A DNA stretch of 47,146 nt from Candidatus Uhrbacteria bacterium GW2011_GWC2_41_11 (GTDB lineage: Bacteria; Patescibacteriota; Patescibacteriia; UBA9934; GWF2-40-263), in contig LCAH01000005.1 in assembly GCA_000996355.1 (NCBI GenBank), positions 1-47,146 on the forward strand, read 5' to 3'. The position numbers and the translations under genes are program-made. The notes under the pieces were generated by a model. It was not told the origin of the DNA. It worked only from the letters and a program-made list of their open reading frames with translations, and did not search any database. The number at the start of each line of letters is the position of its first letter. Position 1 is the first letter of the stretch. This document shows positions 1 to 8,382 of the stretch, in pieces.

Positions 1-3000
1 CTTCTTTGAAACTCGTTGATTGTTGACCATCAACGGAAGCATACGTTCGCACAAGTCCGAGCCGATTATCAACGGGAGCTTTTGGATCCACCAAAGGCGT
101 TTCATAACGACTCACAGCCAATACCATTCCCTGTTCAGCAGACGGACGCAAATCTCGTAATTCTTCCGGCGTCACAGGAATAGTCACAGATTGACCTTTA
201 TCAAGCGTCACATGTTTTCGCTCACCTTCAATCATATATCCAACAATCACAGGACCGCTCTGTAATGTTGGAAGTGTTTCTTTGATATACAAAGCCTGTT
301 CAAGCGCGATGAGTGTATTTCCAGCTTGTTGATTCATGACATAATCAAATAATTGATTGCGTTCCGGTTCTCCAAGCGCTCCGGCCAACACCGCAAGAAG
401 AGCTGTTTGTTCAGCCACTGTTTCAACATGTTCGCTTGGTAAATAGGCATACCCGACATCTTTTTTTAAACCTTTGGCAAGCTCACGATACATCATACGT
501 GCTTCTTCATCAGAACCAAGAAAATGCAACGCAAGCGCAAGATAAAGTTGTGTATCAGTATCAAGATCTTTTTCCGCAGCAAAACGTTGAACTTCCGCAA
601 GCACTGGCTCACCCATCGCAGCGATAGCTGCGTACGCTTCCGCTGCTTGTCGCGCATCAATGGATGTGGACGTGCCTTTTTGATCCTCTGTATATAATGC
701 ATTCTCAAAAAACAGTTTCATCTGATTTTCATCAAATGGTGTTTGTCTGAAAAGAGCAATCTTTGCTGTTAAATCATAATCTTCACTTCCATAGGGCAAA
801 AGACGAATGCCTTGTCCTTGATAACTTGAAGCCATGATATCTGGAACCGATTGCGTTTCTCCGAATTCCGCATGTAACATTTCCGTTGCGACAACACGCA
901 CAGTTGCCTCATCTGCTCGGTCTCCAAACGTTTCAGAAAGTCCGAGAAGATTTCCATAATATTGACCACGATTACCATCCAAAAATGTCACATACGTCAG
1001 CCGATCACTTGCTCCAGTCACAGATGTATTTCCATTTAATTGAGCGGTTGCAATCACGGGCTTTACCAATCGTGACGGAACAATATGAACGGTTCGTGTG
1101 ATTGTATCTTTCAAATTTCCAGCCGTAGCCACGATCGTGACTTCATGCGGTCCGATATTCAAATCTGGAAGAGGAAATCGAGCCGAAGAACCAGCATTCG
1201 TATTAAATATTTGATCAACTCCTGCATCAGAAATCTTTACTTGATAAGTCACAGGTGTGTCAGATGAGACTTGCGTTCCACCCGCACGCAACAAAAGCAC
1301 CGGCTCATCCGCATCAAGATATGAATCTCGCATAACAGGGATCGCAAAAAATGGGAGACTGGCATTGATATTTATTTTTGTGTTTCCAGCAAGTTTTTGA
1401 TCTGTCTGAAATGCCTGTGCGGTCACACGCCAAGACGTAATATTATCCGGTAAAGTAAAACGATATGTTCCTTTTCCTTCTTTATCCGTCACAAGTGTTG
1501 TAAAACTTGCAGTATCTTTGAAAATAAATCGTCCACGATCTCCACCCCCACCACCTTCTGCCATACTTTGCATCGTAGCAGTTTCACGACTCACCTGAGT
1601 GGACAAAACACCACTATCAACAGAACGGAAAAGTTCGCTTAATGGATTCACATTCTCTCCTGCAAGGGTGTAGAAGGATTCATCTACCATATTCAAATTC
1701 ACTTCCCCGACAATAGGTTGTGCTTCTTTATTTTTCACTTCCACATTCAACGTCACATCTTCCCCAGGACGATATGTTTCTTTATCTGATGTTACTTTCA
1801 TCTGTAGTTCATTCAAAGAAACATCATAAAAAATATTCAGACTGGTTGGTCCGCCCCATACAAAATTATTTCCGATTTCAGCATACGCCTCTCCATCAAA
1901 ATAAACTCCATACACAGCAACGTTTGGAATATCTTCACGTTTAAATGTGAATTCGTATTGAGAAGATGTGCGTACATCTGTTTCCTGAACCCCTTGCTGT
2001 GCTTGAAAATAAAGGAATGACCCGTTTTGACCTGGAATAAATGGGACTTCGTTTTGTTCGATAGAAAGATGAACTTTTTCATCTACTCCATATCCTTTAA
2101 ATGCGTCTGGATTTGCTTTTTCGTCCATGTTCACGAATCGCAAAGACATGTCTTGTCCATATTCATACGATTGTTTTTGCCACACATAAACATCTGTTTT
2201 ATCCGTACGTCCAAATTCATCTTTTGCAGATAATTTCACAAAATAATTTGCATCTGGATTTGGAGCCGGAAACTCATATACTGCCTTTCCATCCGGTCCT
2301 GTACTCACAGAAAAATCATCAATGGTTTTTTCATTGCGGTTGTATTGATATTGTTTAATCACTTCTTTACGAACAAAATCATAAGAAGAACCAACTTCCA
2401 TTCGTGTATATGTAATCTCAATAAGTTGACCTGTTATCACTTGTCCACCACGTGGTTTTGGTGCAAACACTTTTGGATCCCAAGAATTTATTGCCTGCGT
2501 TTCACGCGCCGTGAGGTTTACACGACCAACATGATCTTGAATAGATGTATCTTCCCATGAAACATCCAAATAGACCTTTGGTCCAAAAATCATGATATTT
2601 GTTGAACCTGTAATATCTCCTTCTTCCGGACGCGCTGGAGAAACGGACAAATATGCTGGACGAGGATATCGCCAACCTTCAAGTACCTCTTCATAAGGAA
2701 TAAAACTTCCACGAGCATTTCCTCCTTCATCCAATATTAATGTCTGCTGACCAAAAGAAGTATCTGTAAGAACCTGCAGACCTTTCACCGGAGTTCCTTC
2801 AAAAAATTCTCCATGAACTGTGTATCCGACCGTGTCACCAACGAATGCAGCTTCAACATCTGGAGTGATGGTTAACGTGTACGCCGGTTTTTCATATTCA
2901 CTTACACTGATTCCGCGCGATATGACACGTTGTCCATTTACTTCTACTACAACGTCATAATATCCAGGAGTCACTCCAATGAGATCTAACACACCTTCAA

Positions 3001-4837
3001 ATGTTCCACGCTCAGTTACTTTAACTGTTGATTCATCAAAGATGAGCGGTTCTGGTTCTTTACAAGATAAATCTGACCACGAACACCATCCACTTTGCCC
3101 AATCCATACACGAACATTCTCTGGACGATCGCCTGTTTTACGATCTTCAGCATATCCCCAAAAACGAAGCGTATCCGTTGGTTTATACATGGGACGATCT
3201 GTATAAAAATACGACCAATAGGAAGATTGTGAATCACGAACAGGACCCATCATGCGTTCGAACGATCCTTTTCCATATATGACACTTTGTTGCCCATCAA
3301 CGGAAAGAATAATGGCATCTGTTCCACTCTTAATTTCAATATGAGAGGCATCTAAATAGGCTTGTGTATTTCGATTTTCCGCAGAAAGAGAACTCAGTCC
3401 ATTTTGATCTGTTGGAGAAAACGTTTCATCACCGACAAATCGAACATTCGCACTTTTCACAGGTTTGTGCGTATCTGCGCTATTCACCCAAACCAATGTC
3501 TCATTTGTTGCTTTTGCAATATAAGCGGTGAGCGGACTGGATTCGATAAGAGCCCAGGATTGTTTTCCTCCAACCTCAAATTCTGCAAGATAATATCCAT
3601 TCTCAAGAGAAGAAGGAAACACAAGATATTTTTGCCATTGAAACTCCATTCCTGTTACATCAAATTCCGCTGTGATAGGCATGGTTGAGAGATCTACAAT
3701 CTGATTCACAGATCCGTATGATGTCCACATGAGATCATCTGCTTTTTGTACGGCCTCTGCATACTGATCGTATGCGCTTGGTTGTTTGTCTGTTGGAACA
3801 AAACGATGCACTTTTATATGAACAGCTGCTCCATCAACTTCTCCATACACATAATATGGAATCGCAACTGTAGAAGATGGAGACACAGAATAAAAATGGT
3901 CTTGCAAAGAAAATTCAGAAGAACGCATTTCATCAGCTGGAGCTGTTTCAAACTGAAATGTATAGGACTGACCAAGGGTTTCGTCACTTCCTGTGAGACC
4001 AAGTGAACCATCAATCGTCACGGTATAAATCGTTTGTGGAGTTAATTTCTCTGGGACAAAAACAAATGTTCGACGTGAAGATTCTATATGTCCACTCAAT
4101 GCTGGTGTAATCGTAAGAGCGCGTTCAAATGCTTTCGGGTCAATATTTTCATGACTAAAATTCACCTCAATCGCTGCATCAAGAGGTGTTTGAGATTGGT
4201 GCGTACCCGGCAAGGTTCCCAAAACACGAAACGGACTTTTTACTTGGAACGCCCAGGAGTATGGACGCGAAATGATTTGACCAGAAGAATCCGTTGCTTG
4301 GGTTTGAAGTTTAAAAGAAACAACTTGAGCTGCATCAAGGGGTTTTTCAAATGCAATACGAACTTTTTTATCGGAAAGCTGATTCATTTTATATGAAACA
4401 TCTGTATTGACAGATAAATCATTTTTAATAGCAGACGCGTTAATTTTTTGTTTACTCTCTAAAAGAAACGAAGAATTGTTTGCGATTCCGAGTGTATCTG
4501 ACTGTTCAGCTGTCAGCGTAAAATTATCAAATGCATACACCGTCTTCACTCCAAAAAAAGGTTGAAGAACAATCGTTGCAACCACAACAAGAATCAAAGC
4601 TGTAAATCCAATTGTGGCAAAACGGCGCCCTGGTGCACCTCCAAAGAGGGCAGAAAAAGAAAAACGTGACATACGTCGAACCTGCCAGGCTTCAAACAGG
4701 CGCGTATACAACGCCTCTTTGTATCCAGGACGAGGTGTAGGATCAATGGAATTAGCATGGCGGACAAAAAGACCGCCGACACCTTTTTCCAACGATGACG
4801 ATTCCTCTCTATTACGTTTTGAGTTCTTGAAAAACAT
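1..4837 (-). CDS. Membrane-anchored alpha-2-macroglobulin family protein with anti-sigma-like N-terminus (partial, runs off left edge)
   Basis: Not in the ORF track because its stop lies beyond the window; I translated it from ATG 4837 down to base 2 without a stop (about 1,612 codons). Residues 1-72 are hydrophilic and cytoplasmic (PRPGYKEALYTRLFEAW resembles short anti-sigma N-termini), residues 73-95 are a transmembrane helix, and the rest is a chain of extracytoplasmic beta (MG) domains. The A2M-family stretch TLPDNITSWRVTAQAF lies after a Gly-rich bait-like segment (MAEGGGGGDRGRF). Bacterial A2Ms are thought to trap periplasmic proteases. Where the thioester motif CxEQ would be expected I read QYYGNLLGLSETFGDRADE, with no Cys, so covalent trapping looks absent in the visible part. 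It starts 12 nt after the ECF sigma gene stop, so the two are probably co-transcribed. The family call is confident; the anti-sigma role is inference. Confidence 0.88.
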   Translation of the reverse strand, partial: MFFKNSKRNREESSSLEKGVGGLFVRHANSIDPTPRPGYKEALYTRLFEAWQVRRMSRFSFSALFGGAPGRRFATIGFTALILVVVATIVLQPFFGVKTVYAFDNFTLTAEQSDTLGIANNSSFLLESKQKINASAIKNDLSVNTDVSYKMNQLSDKKVRIAFEKPLDAAQVVSFKLQTQATDSSGQIISRPYSWAFQVKSPFRVLGTLPGTHQSQTPLDAAIEVNFSHENIDPKAFERALTITPALSGHIESSRRTFVFVPEKLTPQTIYTVTIDGSLGLTGSDETLGQSYTFQFETAPADEMRSSEFSLQDHFYSVSPSSTVAIPYYVYGEVDGAAVHIKVHRFVPTDKQPSAYDQYAEAVQKADDLMWTSYGSVNQIVDLSTMPITAEFDVTGMEFQWQKYLVFPSSLENGYYLAEFEVGGKQSWALIESSPLTAYIAKATNETLVWVNSADTHKPVKSANVRFVGDETFSPTDQNGLSSLSAENRNTQAYLDASHIEIKSGTDAIILSVDGQQSVIYGKGSFERMMGPVRDSQSSYWSYFYTDRPMYKPTDTLRFWGYAEDRKTGDRPENVRVWIGQSGWCSWSDLSCKEPEPLIFDESTVKVTERGTFEGVLDLIGVTPGYYDVVVEVNGQRVISRGISVSEYEKPAYTLTITPDVEAAFVGDTVGYTVHGEFFEGTPVKGLQVLTDTSFGQQTLILDEGGNARGSFIPYEEVLEGWRYPRPAYLSVSPARPEEGDITGSTNIMIFGPKVYLDVSWEDTSIQDHVGRVNLTARETQAINSWDPKVFAPKPRGGQVITGQLIEITYTRMEVGSSYDFVRKEVIKQYQYNRNEKTIDDFSVSTGPDGKAVYEFPAPNPDANYFVKLSAKDEFGRTDKTDVYVWQKQSYEYGQDMSLRFVNMDEKANPDAFKGYGVDEKVHLSIEQNEVPFIPGQNGSFLYFQAQQGVQETDVRTSSQYEFTFKREDIPNVAVYGVYFDGEAYAEIGNNFVWGGPTSLNIFYDVSLNELQMKVTSDKETYRPGEDVTLNVEVKNKEAQPIVGEVNLNMVDESFYTLAGENVNPLSELFRSVDSGVLSTQVSRETATMQSMAEGGGGGDRGRFIFKDTASFTTLVTDKEGKGTYRFTLPDNITSWRVTAQAFQTDQKLAGNTKININASLPFFAIPVMRDSYLDADEPVLLLRAGGTQVSSDTPVTYQVKISDAGVDQIFNTNAGSSARFPLPDLNIGPHEVTIVATAGNLKDTITRTVHIVPSRLVKPVIATAQLNGNTSVTGASDRLTYVTFLDGNRGQYYGNLLGLSETFGDRADEATVRVVATEMLHAEFGETQSVPDIMASSYQGQGIRLLPYGSEDYDLTAKIALFRQTPFDENQMKLFFENALYTEDQKGTSTSIDARQAAEAYAAIAAMGEPVLAEVQRFAAEKDLDTDTQLYLALALHFLGSDEEARMMYRELAKGLKKDVGYAYLPSEHVETVAEQTALLAVLAGALGEPERNQLFDYVMNQQAGNTLIALEQALYIKETLPTLQSGPVIVGYMIEGERKHVTLDKGQSVTIPVTPEELRDLRPSAEQGMVLAVSRYETPLVDPKAPVDNRLGLVRTYASVDGQQSTSFKE

Positions 4838-4849
4838 ACGTACAAATAG

Positions 4850-5530
4850 CTAAACGCTTTTCTCGTTTTCTTCTGTAAAAAAAGTCTCCATCATCGCTTT
4901 CAAAGAATCATCTGCAAGCGATTCACATTTCTTTAATGCTCGATACAAGATGACTCCTGCATTGTTTGGAGTACATTCGAGTGCTTCTGCAATTTCTTGA
5001 TGCGAACACTCTGCGTAAAACTTCATACTCACCGCCAAACGCTCGCGTACATTTAATTGTTCCAACACACGTTCAAGACCCTGACCTAATAATTGATGAT
5101 CTACATGTTTTTCCAATCCAGCATCATGAGATGAACCTTCTCCAAATTCTTCATGTAATTCTTCTGTTGGTTTTCTTGTGCGATAATGATCTGTCACCGT
5201 ATTTGCTGCAATCCGATACACCCAAGCAGAAAAAGAAGTTTTCCAAATAAATGATGCACGATGGGCAAATGCTTTCAAAAAAATTTCAGAAACAAGATCT
5301 TCTGCTACTTCCCGACGACTAACACGCCGAATCACGAATGTATAAATTTTTTGAAAATATCGCTCGTATAATTGTTCGAACGCAGAAGCATCCCCATCTC
5401 GCATGCGATTCGTAAGCACTTCATCGGAAACCTCATAGTTTTTTTCAAATTCTGTTCGAGATGTCCCAAGCCATTCAGCTGTAAACATCAAAACACGGAA
5501 AAATCCTCTCAAAATAGGAAACGAAATCAT
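4850..5530 (-). CDS. ECF-type RNA polymerase sigma factor (module 1, with A2M)
   Basis: 226 aa, typical ECF length with an N-terminal extension of about 35 residues. Sigma region 2 is visible (AFEQLYERYFQKIYTFVIRRV...AEDLVSEIFLKAF) and region 4 follows (LNVRERLAVSMKFYAECSHQEIAEALECTPNNAGVILYRALKKC), with a helix-turn-helix. An SD (AAGAGGA) precedes ATG 5530. The gene directly precedes the membrane A2M gene, the usual order for sigma then anti-sigma, so this factor may be held at the membrane by the cytoplasmic tail of that protein. Sigma identity is certain; the regulon is unknown. Confidence 0.93.
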   Translation of the reverse strand: MISFPILRGFFRVLMFTAEWLGTSRTEFEKNYEVSDEVLTNRMRDGDASAFEQLYERYFQKIYTFVIRRVSRREVAEDLVSEIFLKAFAHRASFIWKTSFSAWVYRIAANTVTDHYRTRKPTEELHEEFGEGSSHDAGLEKHVDHQLLGQGLERVLEQLNVRERLAVSMKFYAECSHQEIAEALECTPNNAGVILYRALKKCESLADDSLKAMMETFFTEENEKSV

Positions 5531-5615
5531 ATCAATCCTCTTACACGAATACGCAAATAATTAAGCGAAGTTTAGCATATCTTTCACAAAGAACGAAATA
5601 AAATATTTTGAAAAT

Positions 5616-5651
5616 AAAAACCGACCTACACACAGCATGTATGTAGGTCGG
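5616..5651 (-). terminator. Rho-independent terminator of the NMNAT/CDF/USP unit
   Basis: Perfect 9-bp inverted repeat CCGACCTAC ... GTAGGTCGG (5621-5629 / 5643-5651). On the minus strand it is followed by TTTTTATTTT. It lies just after the stop of the adenylyltransferase-like gene. Confidence 0.85.
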
Positions 5652-5657
5652 ATAAGA

Positions 5658-6176
5658 TTACATTCGCTTGAACGCCTCCCACTTACGGTGGAAGACCTCA
5701 CTCACCATCTGCTGGATGGTCGGATTCAGCAACCCGTCGAGATTCCGTTTCTGGAGCAGAGCATCCCGAACCTCGGTTGCCGAGATCTTGGGAGTACTTC
5801 CATCAAAACGGTTGACGATCGAGACTTTCCGACCAGCCTCAAGGAAAAACTCCACATCCTCCTCGCATCCGCCAAAAAATCTGACTTCCTTGGGATCAAA
5901 TCCCCCAAGAGTCAAGATGTCGTCGAGAGCCGTGAACCACTGATTGTTGTCCTCCTTGAAATCTGGAAGACCAACAACCTTGATTCCAGGAAATACTGCT
6001 CGGAGGAATTGTCTTCTCTCTGCATATGAAAAGAAATATCGCAGGGAGAGAGTGGCGTTTGATCCACCGATGATCACGAGACAATTCTCGATCCCACAGG
6101 TCTCGATCATCTTCTCGATAATCGCCTCATGTCCCAAATGCAAGGGACAGATTCTTCCCAAGAAGACACCCTTCAT
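5658..6176 (-). CDS. Nicotinamide-nucleotide adenylyltransferase-like protein (HxGH nucleotidyltransferase)
   Basis: 172 aa, the size of a single-domain NMN adenylyltransferase. The N-terminus FLGRICPLHLGHEAII carries the HxGH motif of this fold (HLGH), FSYAERRQFL is like the usual segment after the nucleotide site, and ISATEVRDAL near the C-terminus is the ISxTxxR phosphate-binding motif. The likely reaction is adenylyl transfer to NMN or a similar nucleotide, giving NAD. It is the last gene of a three-gene unit, 18 nt after the CDF transporter gene, with SD-like AGAGG ahead of ATG 6176. Codons are GC-richer than in flanking genes. The exact substrate cannot be read from the sequence. Confidence 0.8.
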   Translation of the reverse strand: MKGVFLGRICPLHLGHEAIIEKMIETCGIENCLVIIGGSNATLSLRYFFSYAERRQFLRAVFPGIKVVGLPDFKEDNNQWFTALDDILTLGGFDPKEVRFFGGCEEDVEFFLEAGRKVSIVNRFDGSTPKISATEVRDALLQKRNLDGLLNPTIQQMVSEVFHRKWEAFKRM

Positions 6177-6194
6177 CTTTACCTCTAAAAAACG

Positions 6195-7484
6195 TTATGC
6201 TGCCAAGGCATCCGAATTACGGATACCAACAATATTCAATCGGAATGACGGTGCTTGGACAACTGGAATCTTCGTTCCGTCCAGACAATCCTCGAACATC
6301 CGCAAATCCACGTCATTCAGACAAAAGACGTTAAAAGAACCGATCCGCTTCTCGAGAAGCAAGGCGCCAATTTCCTCTGGCGTCGTTTCTTCTTCCCGAC
6401 CACGAAAAATCGTGCTGTCCCGACGATCGCAGATAAGAACACGCATCAGGTCAGACACAGTTCCACCCACAATCTCGCGGCCGTTTCGTTCGGAAATGAG
6501 ATAAGCCACGCGATCTTCGTGAAACGGCTGTTCCTCGAATCGGACACGAACGCGGTATTCCTTGTGTCCTCTTTCTTCGAGAAATGTTCCAATCTGTTCG
6601 GTTAGGGCCTGACGCACGTCCTTGAGTCCCTCTGTCAGACGTGGACGAATTGCCTTGATTTCAACGACCATACAGGTCGCGATCCAGTATGACTGGACAG
6701 TGAACCCGAGAATACCAGGATGGCGATTGACAATGCCAGAAATAAATTCAGTCGTTTCTGCATCCAATGCAGCATGATTGATCTTTTTCCAAGCATCCGT
6801 CACGATCCCCTTGGCAGTCCCAAGCATAAGCCAAGCCATCCCAAGACCGCAGAGGTATTCAATCCATCCAAAAGATGGAATGAAAACCTGAAGAAGGATA
6901 CCAGCAAATGCCAGTGCATCTAATCGTCCATCACTTGCTGTTTCTTCTCCATCATCCTCGATAAGCCGACGAGCGTATTTCTTTCCAACTCCAATCTGGA
7001 AGCGACTCATCCGAAAAAGAACAAGTGCACTCACTCCCATGACCAAAGCTGAAATGAGACGCGGAGTTGTTTCCATAACCACCAATTCAGGAATCGGTAG
7101 AAATGGAATAACCTTGATTTGCTCGAGTGAACCAGGAGAGACAACCAATATAATCCCGAACACGGATTTGAGTCCGATCTCATACAAGGCGAGAAATCCA
7201 AGTGAAAGACCAATACCAAGAGAAATAAACGGCTCAATACCACTTTTTCCCCAGATATGTTCTTTTGTCTTTCCAGAATTCCCTACCTGCACTCCCAACA
7301 ATATCAATATTGCTGTCAAAATATCGCTCGTCTGATGCCAGGCATCTGCCTCGAGCAACGGCGAGTGGAACATGAGTCCAGGAATCATTTTTCCAGGCAC
7401 CATGATCAAATACATGATCAGGATGGCAGTCATGGCTCCGGTTGGAGTCTGAAACCAGGACACTTTCTGTTTCATTCGGTCCAT
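6195..7484 (-). CDS. Cation diffusion facilitator (CDF) family transporter with extra C-terminal domain
   Basis: 429 aa, longer than a typical CDF protein (about 300). It has several membrane segments. TM2 carries the metal-site pattern HxxxD (H50/D54 in EADAWHQTSD), and the cognate later helix has DxxxD (D185/D189 in ASDGRLDALAF) in place of the commoner HxxxD. The cytoplasmic domain (residues about 240-315) resembles the CDF C-terminal domain. Residues about 320-429 form an added alpha/beta domain (EEIGALLLEKRIGSFNVFCLND...IPVVQA) faintly like NifX/dinitrogenase-cofactor domains that are fused to some CDFs. Expected role: export of divalent metal ions across the membrane. Good SD (AAGGAG) before ATG 7484; 19 nt after the upstream USP-like gene. 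Metal specificity unknown. Confidence 0.8.
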   Translation of the reverse strand: MDRMKQKVSWFQTPTGAMTAILIMYLIMVPGKMIPGLMFHSPLLEADAWHQTSDILTAILILLGVQVGNSGKTKEHIWGKSGIEPFISLGIGLSLGFLALYEIGLKSVFGIILVVSPGSLEQIKVIPFLPIPELVVMETTPRLISALVMGVSALVLFRMSRFQIGVGKKYARRLIEDDGEETASDGRLDALAFAGILLQVFIPSFGWIEYLCGLGMAWLMLGTAKGIVTDAWKKINHAALDAETTEFISGIVNRHPGILGFTVQSYWIATCMVVEIKAIRPRLTEGLKDVRQALTEQIGTFLEERGHKEYRVRVRFEEQPFHEDRVAYLISERNGREIVGGTVSDLMRVLICDRRDSTIFRGREEETTPEEIGALLLEKRIGSFNVFCLNDVDLRMFEDCLDGTKIPVVQAPSFRLNIVGIRNSDALAA

Positions 7485-7503
7485 TCTTTCTATCTCCTTC
7501 CGG

Positions 7504-8283
7504 TTAATAACGGCCGATCGTCATGACCGGCACCAAGGTGATTTTGCGCAACGCATCCGGGTACCATCCGAACCAGATCTTGTCCCCGTATCCCATGAGA
7601 ATGAGGGGCGAGGAAATGCGCTGTGCCGCAAGATTTATCCCACGTGCCACATCAGTGTCCATGGCTGGAATTGACCGATGGAAAAGACCAAGCTGATCAG
7701 CCGCTTCCTCCGCAGATTCGAGAATCTCTCTGGCAGATTCGTTCATATGATCCGACGGATCATCGGACATTACGCTCTTATCCCGGAAAGTAGTGTGGTA
7801 AAATACCACTTTCTCAAACCCCATGGCAGCGATAAGTGGCAGACCGATTTCCACGGTCCGCAAGGCTGAATCCCGAGTTCCGAGTGGAATCAAAACCTCA
7901 CCTTCTCCACGCGCGCAGAGCGTTCCCTCGTACGCCGGAGACAGAACATTTGCTTCCTTGCGCATGTTCCCAAATTCATTACTGATGACCAGCATGTTTT
8001 TTGGAATAGCGTAGGTTTTGAGGTCGATACGAAGGATCGTAAACCTCATGAGACCATAGGATTTCGTCCCAATCCATTGCTGGATCGTTCGTATAATCCC
8101 CTGTTCTTCCTCGACAAGAAGATCTTGATCTTCCATTGGATCCGAACCGACGTCGATAAAAACATACAGAACGGACTGCCCGAAATGTCGGACAAGTTCA
8201 GCCGCGAAAAACGCTTCTGAACGCGATTCCGGCGTGTCTCGAAAGATAAAGCCGATATTCGGACCGTTTCCGGTTTTCTTCAT
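7504..8283 (-). CDS. Universal stress protein-like, probable tandem UspA domains
   Basis: 259 aa, about two Usp lengths. The second half is the clearer: VLIPLGTRDSALRTVEIGLPLIAAMGFEKVVFYH begins a Usp-type Rossmann-like domain and INLAAQRISSPLILMGYG...VPVMTIGRY fits its C-terminal strand. The first half (IGFIFRDTPESRSEAFFAAELVRHFGQSVLYVFID) looks like a diverged copy. Usp proteins bind ATP or act as stress signal partners; here the role is unknown. It leads the three-gene unit, with SD GGAGG before ATG 8283 and a consensus promoter at 8354-8382. Its position ahead of a metal transporter and an NAD-type enzyme suggests a stress or metal-homeostasis unit. Confidence 0.65.
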   Translation of the reverse strand: MKKTGNGPNIGFIFRDTPESRSEAFFAAELVRHFGQSVLYVFIDVGSDPMEDQDLLVEEEQGIIRTIQQWIGTKSYGLMRFTILRIDLKTYAIPKNMLVISNEFGNMRKEANVLSPAYEGTLCARGEGEVLIPLGTRDSALRTVEIGLPLIAAMGFEKVVFYHTTFRDKSVMSDDPSDHMNESAREILESAEEAADQLGLFHRSIPAMDTDVARGINLAAQRISSPLILMGYGDKIWFGWYPDALRKITLVPVMTIGRY

Positions 8284-8353
8284 TTATCCCTCCAAATTAA
8301 AAAAGACCTTGTTTAACGCAAAAACAAAAAATAACCAAGACATTAAACAGTCC

Positions 8354-8382
8354 ATAATACCAAAAAAATCATGTTTTGTCAA
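8354..8382 (-). promoter_or_regulatory. Sigma70-type promoter with extended -10 for the USP/CDF/NMNAT unit
   Basis: On the minus strand: TTGACA, a 17-nt spacer ending in TGG, then TATTAT. The -35 box overlaps the uvrC stop codon. Same architecture as the promoters at 10875, 32299 and 32378. Confidence 0.8.

Noticed and set aside
436-4853. Many plus-strand ORFs over the first 4.8 kb
   Set aside because: They are shadows of the A2M gene, which reads open on the minus strand from 4837 to the left edge.
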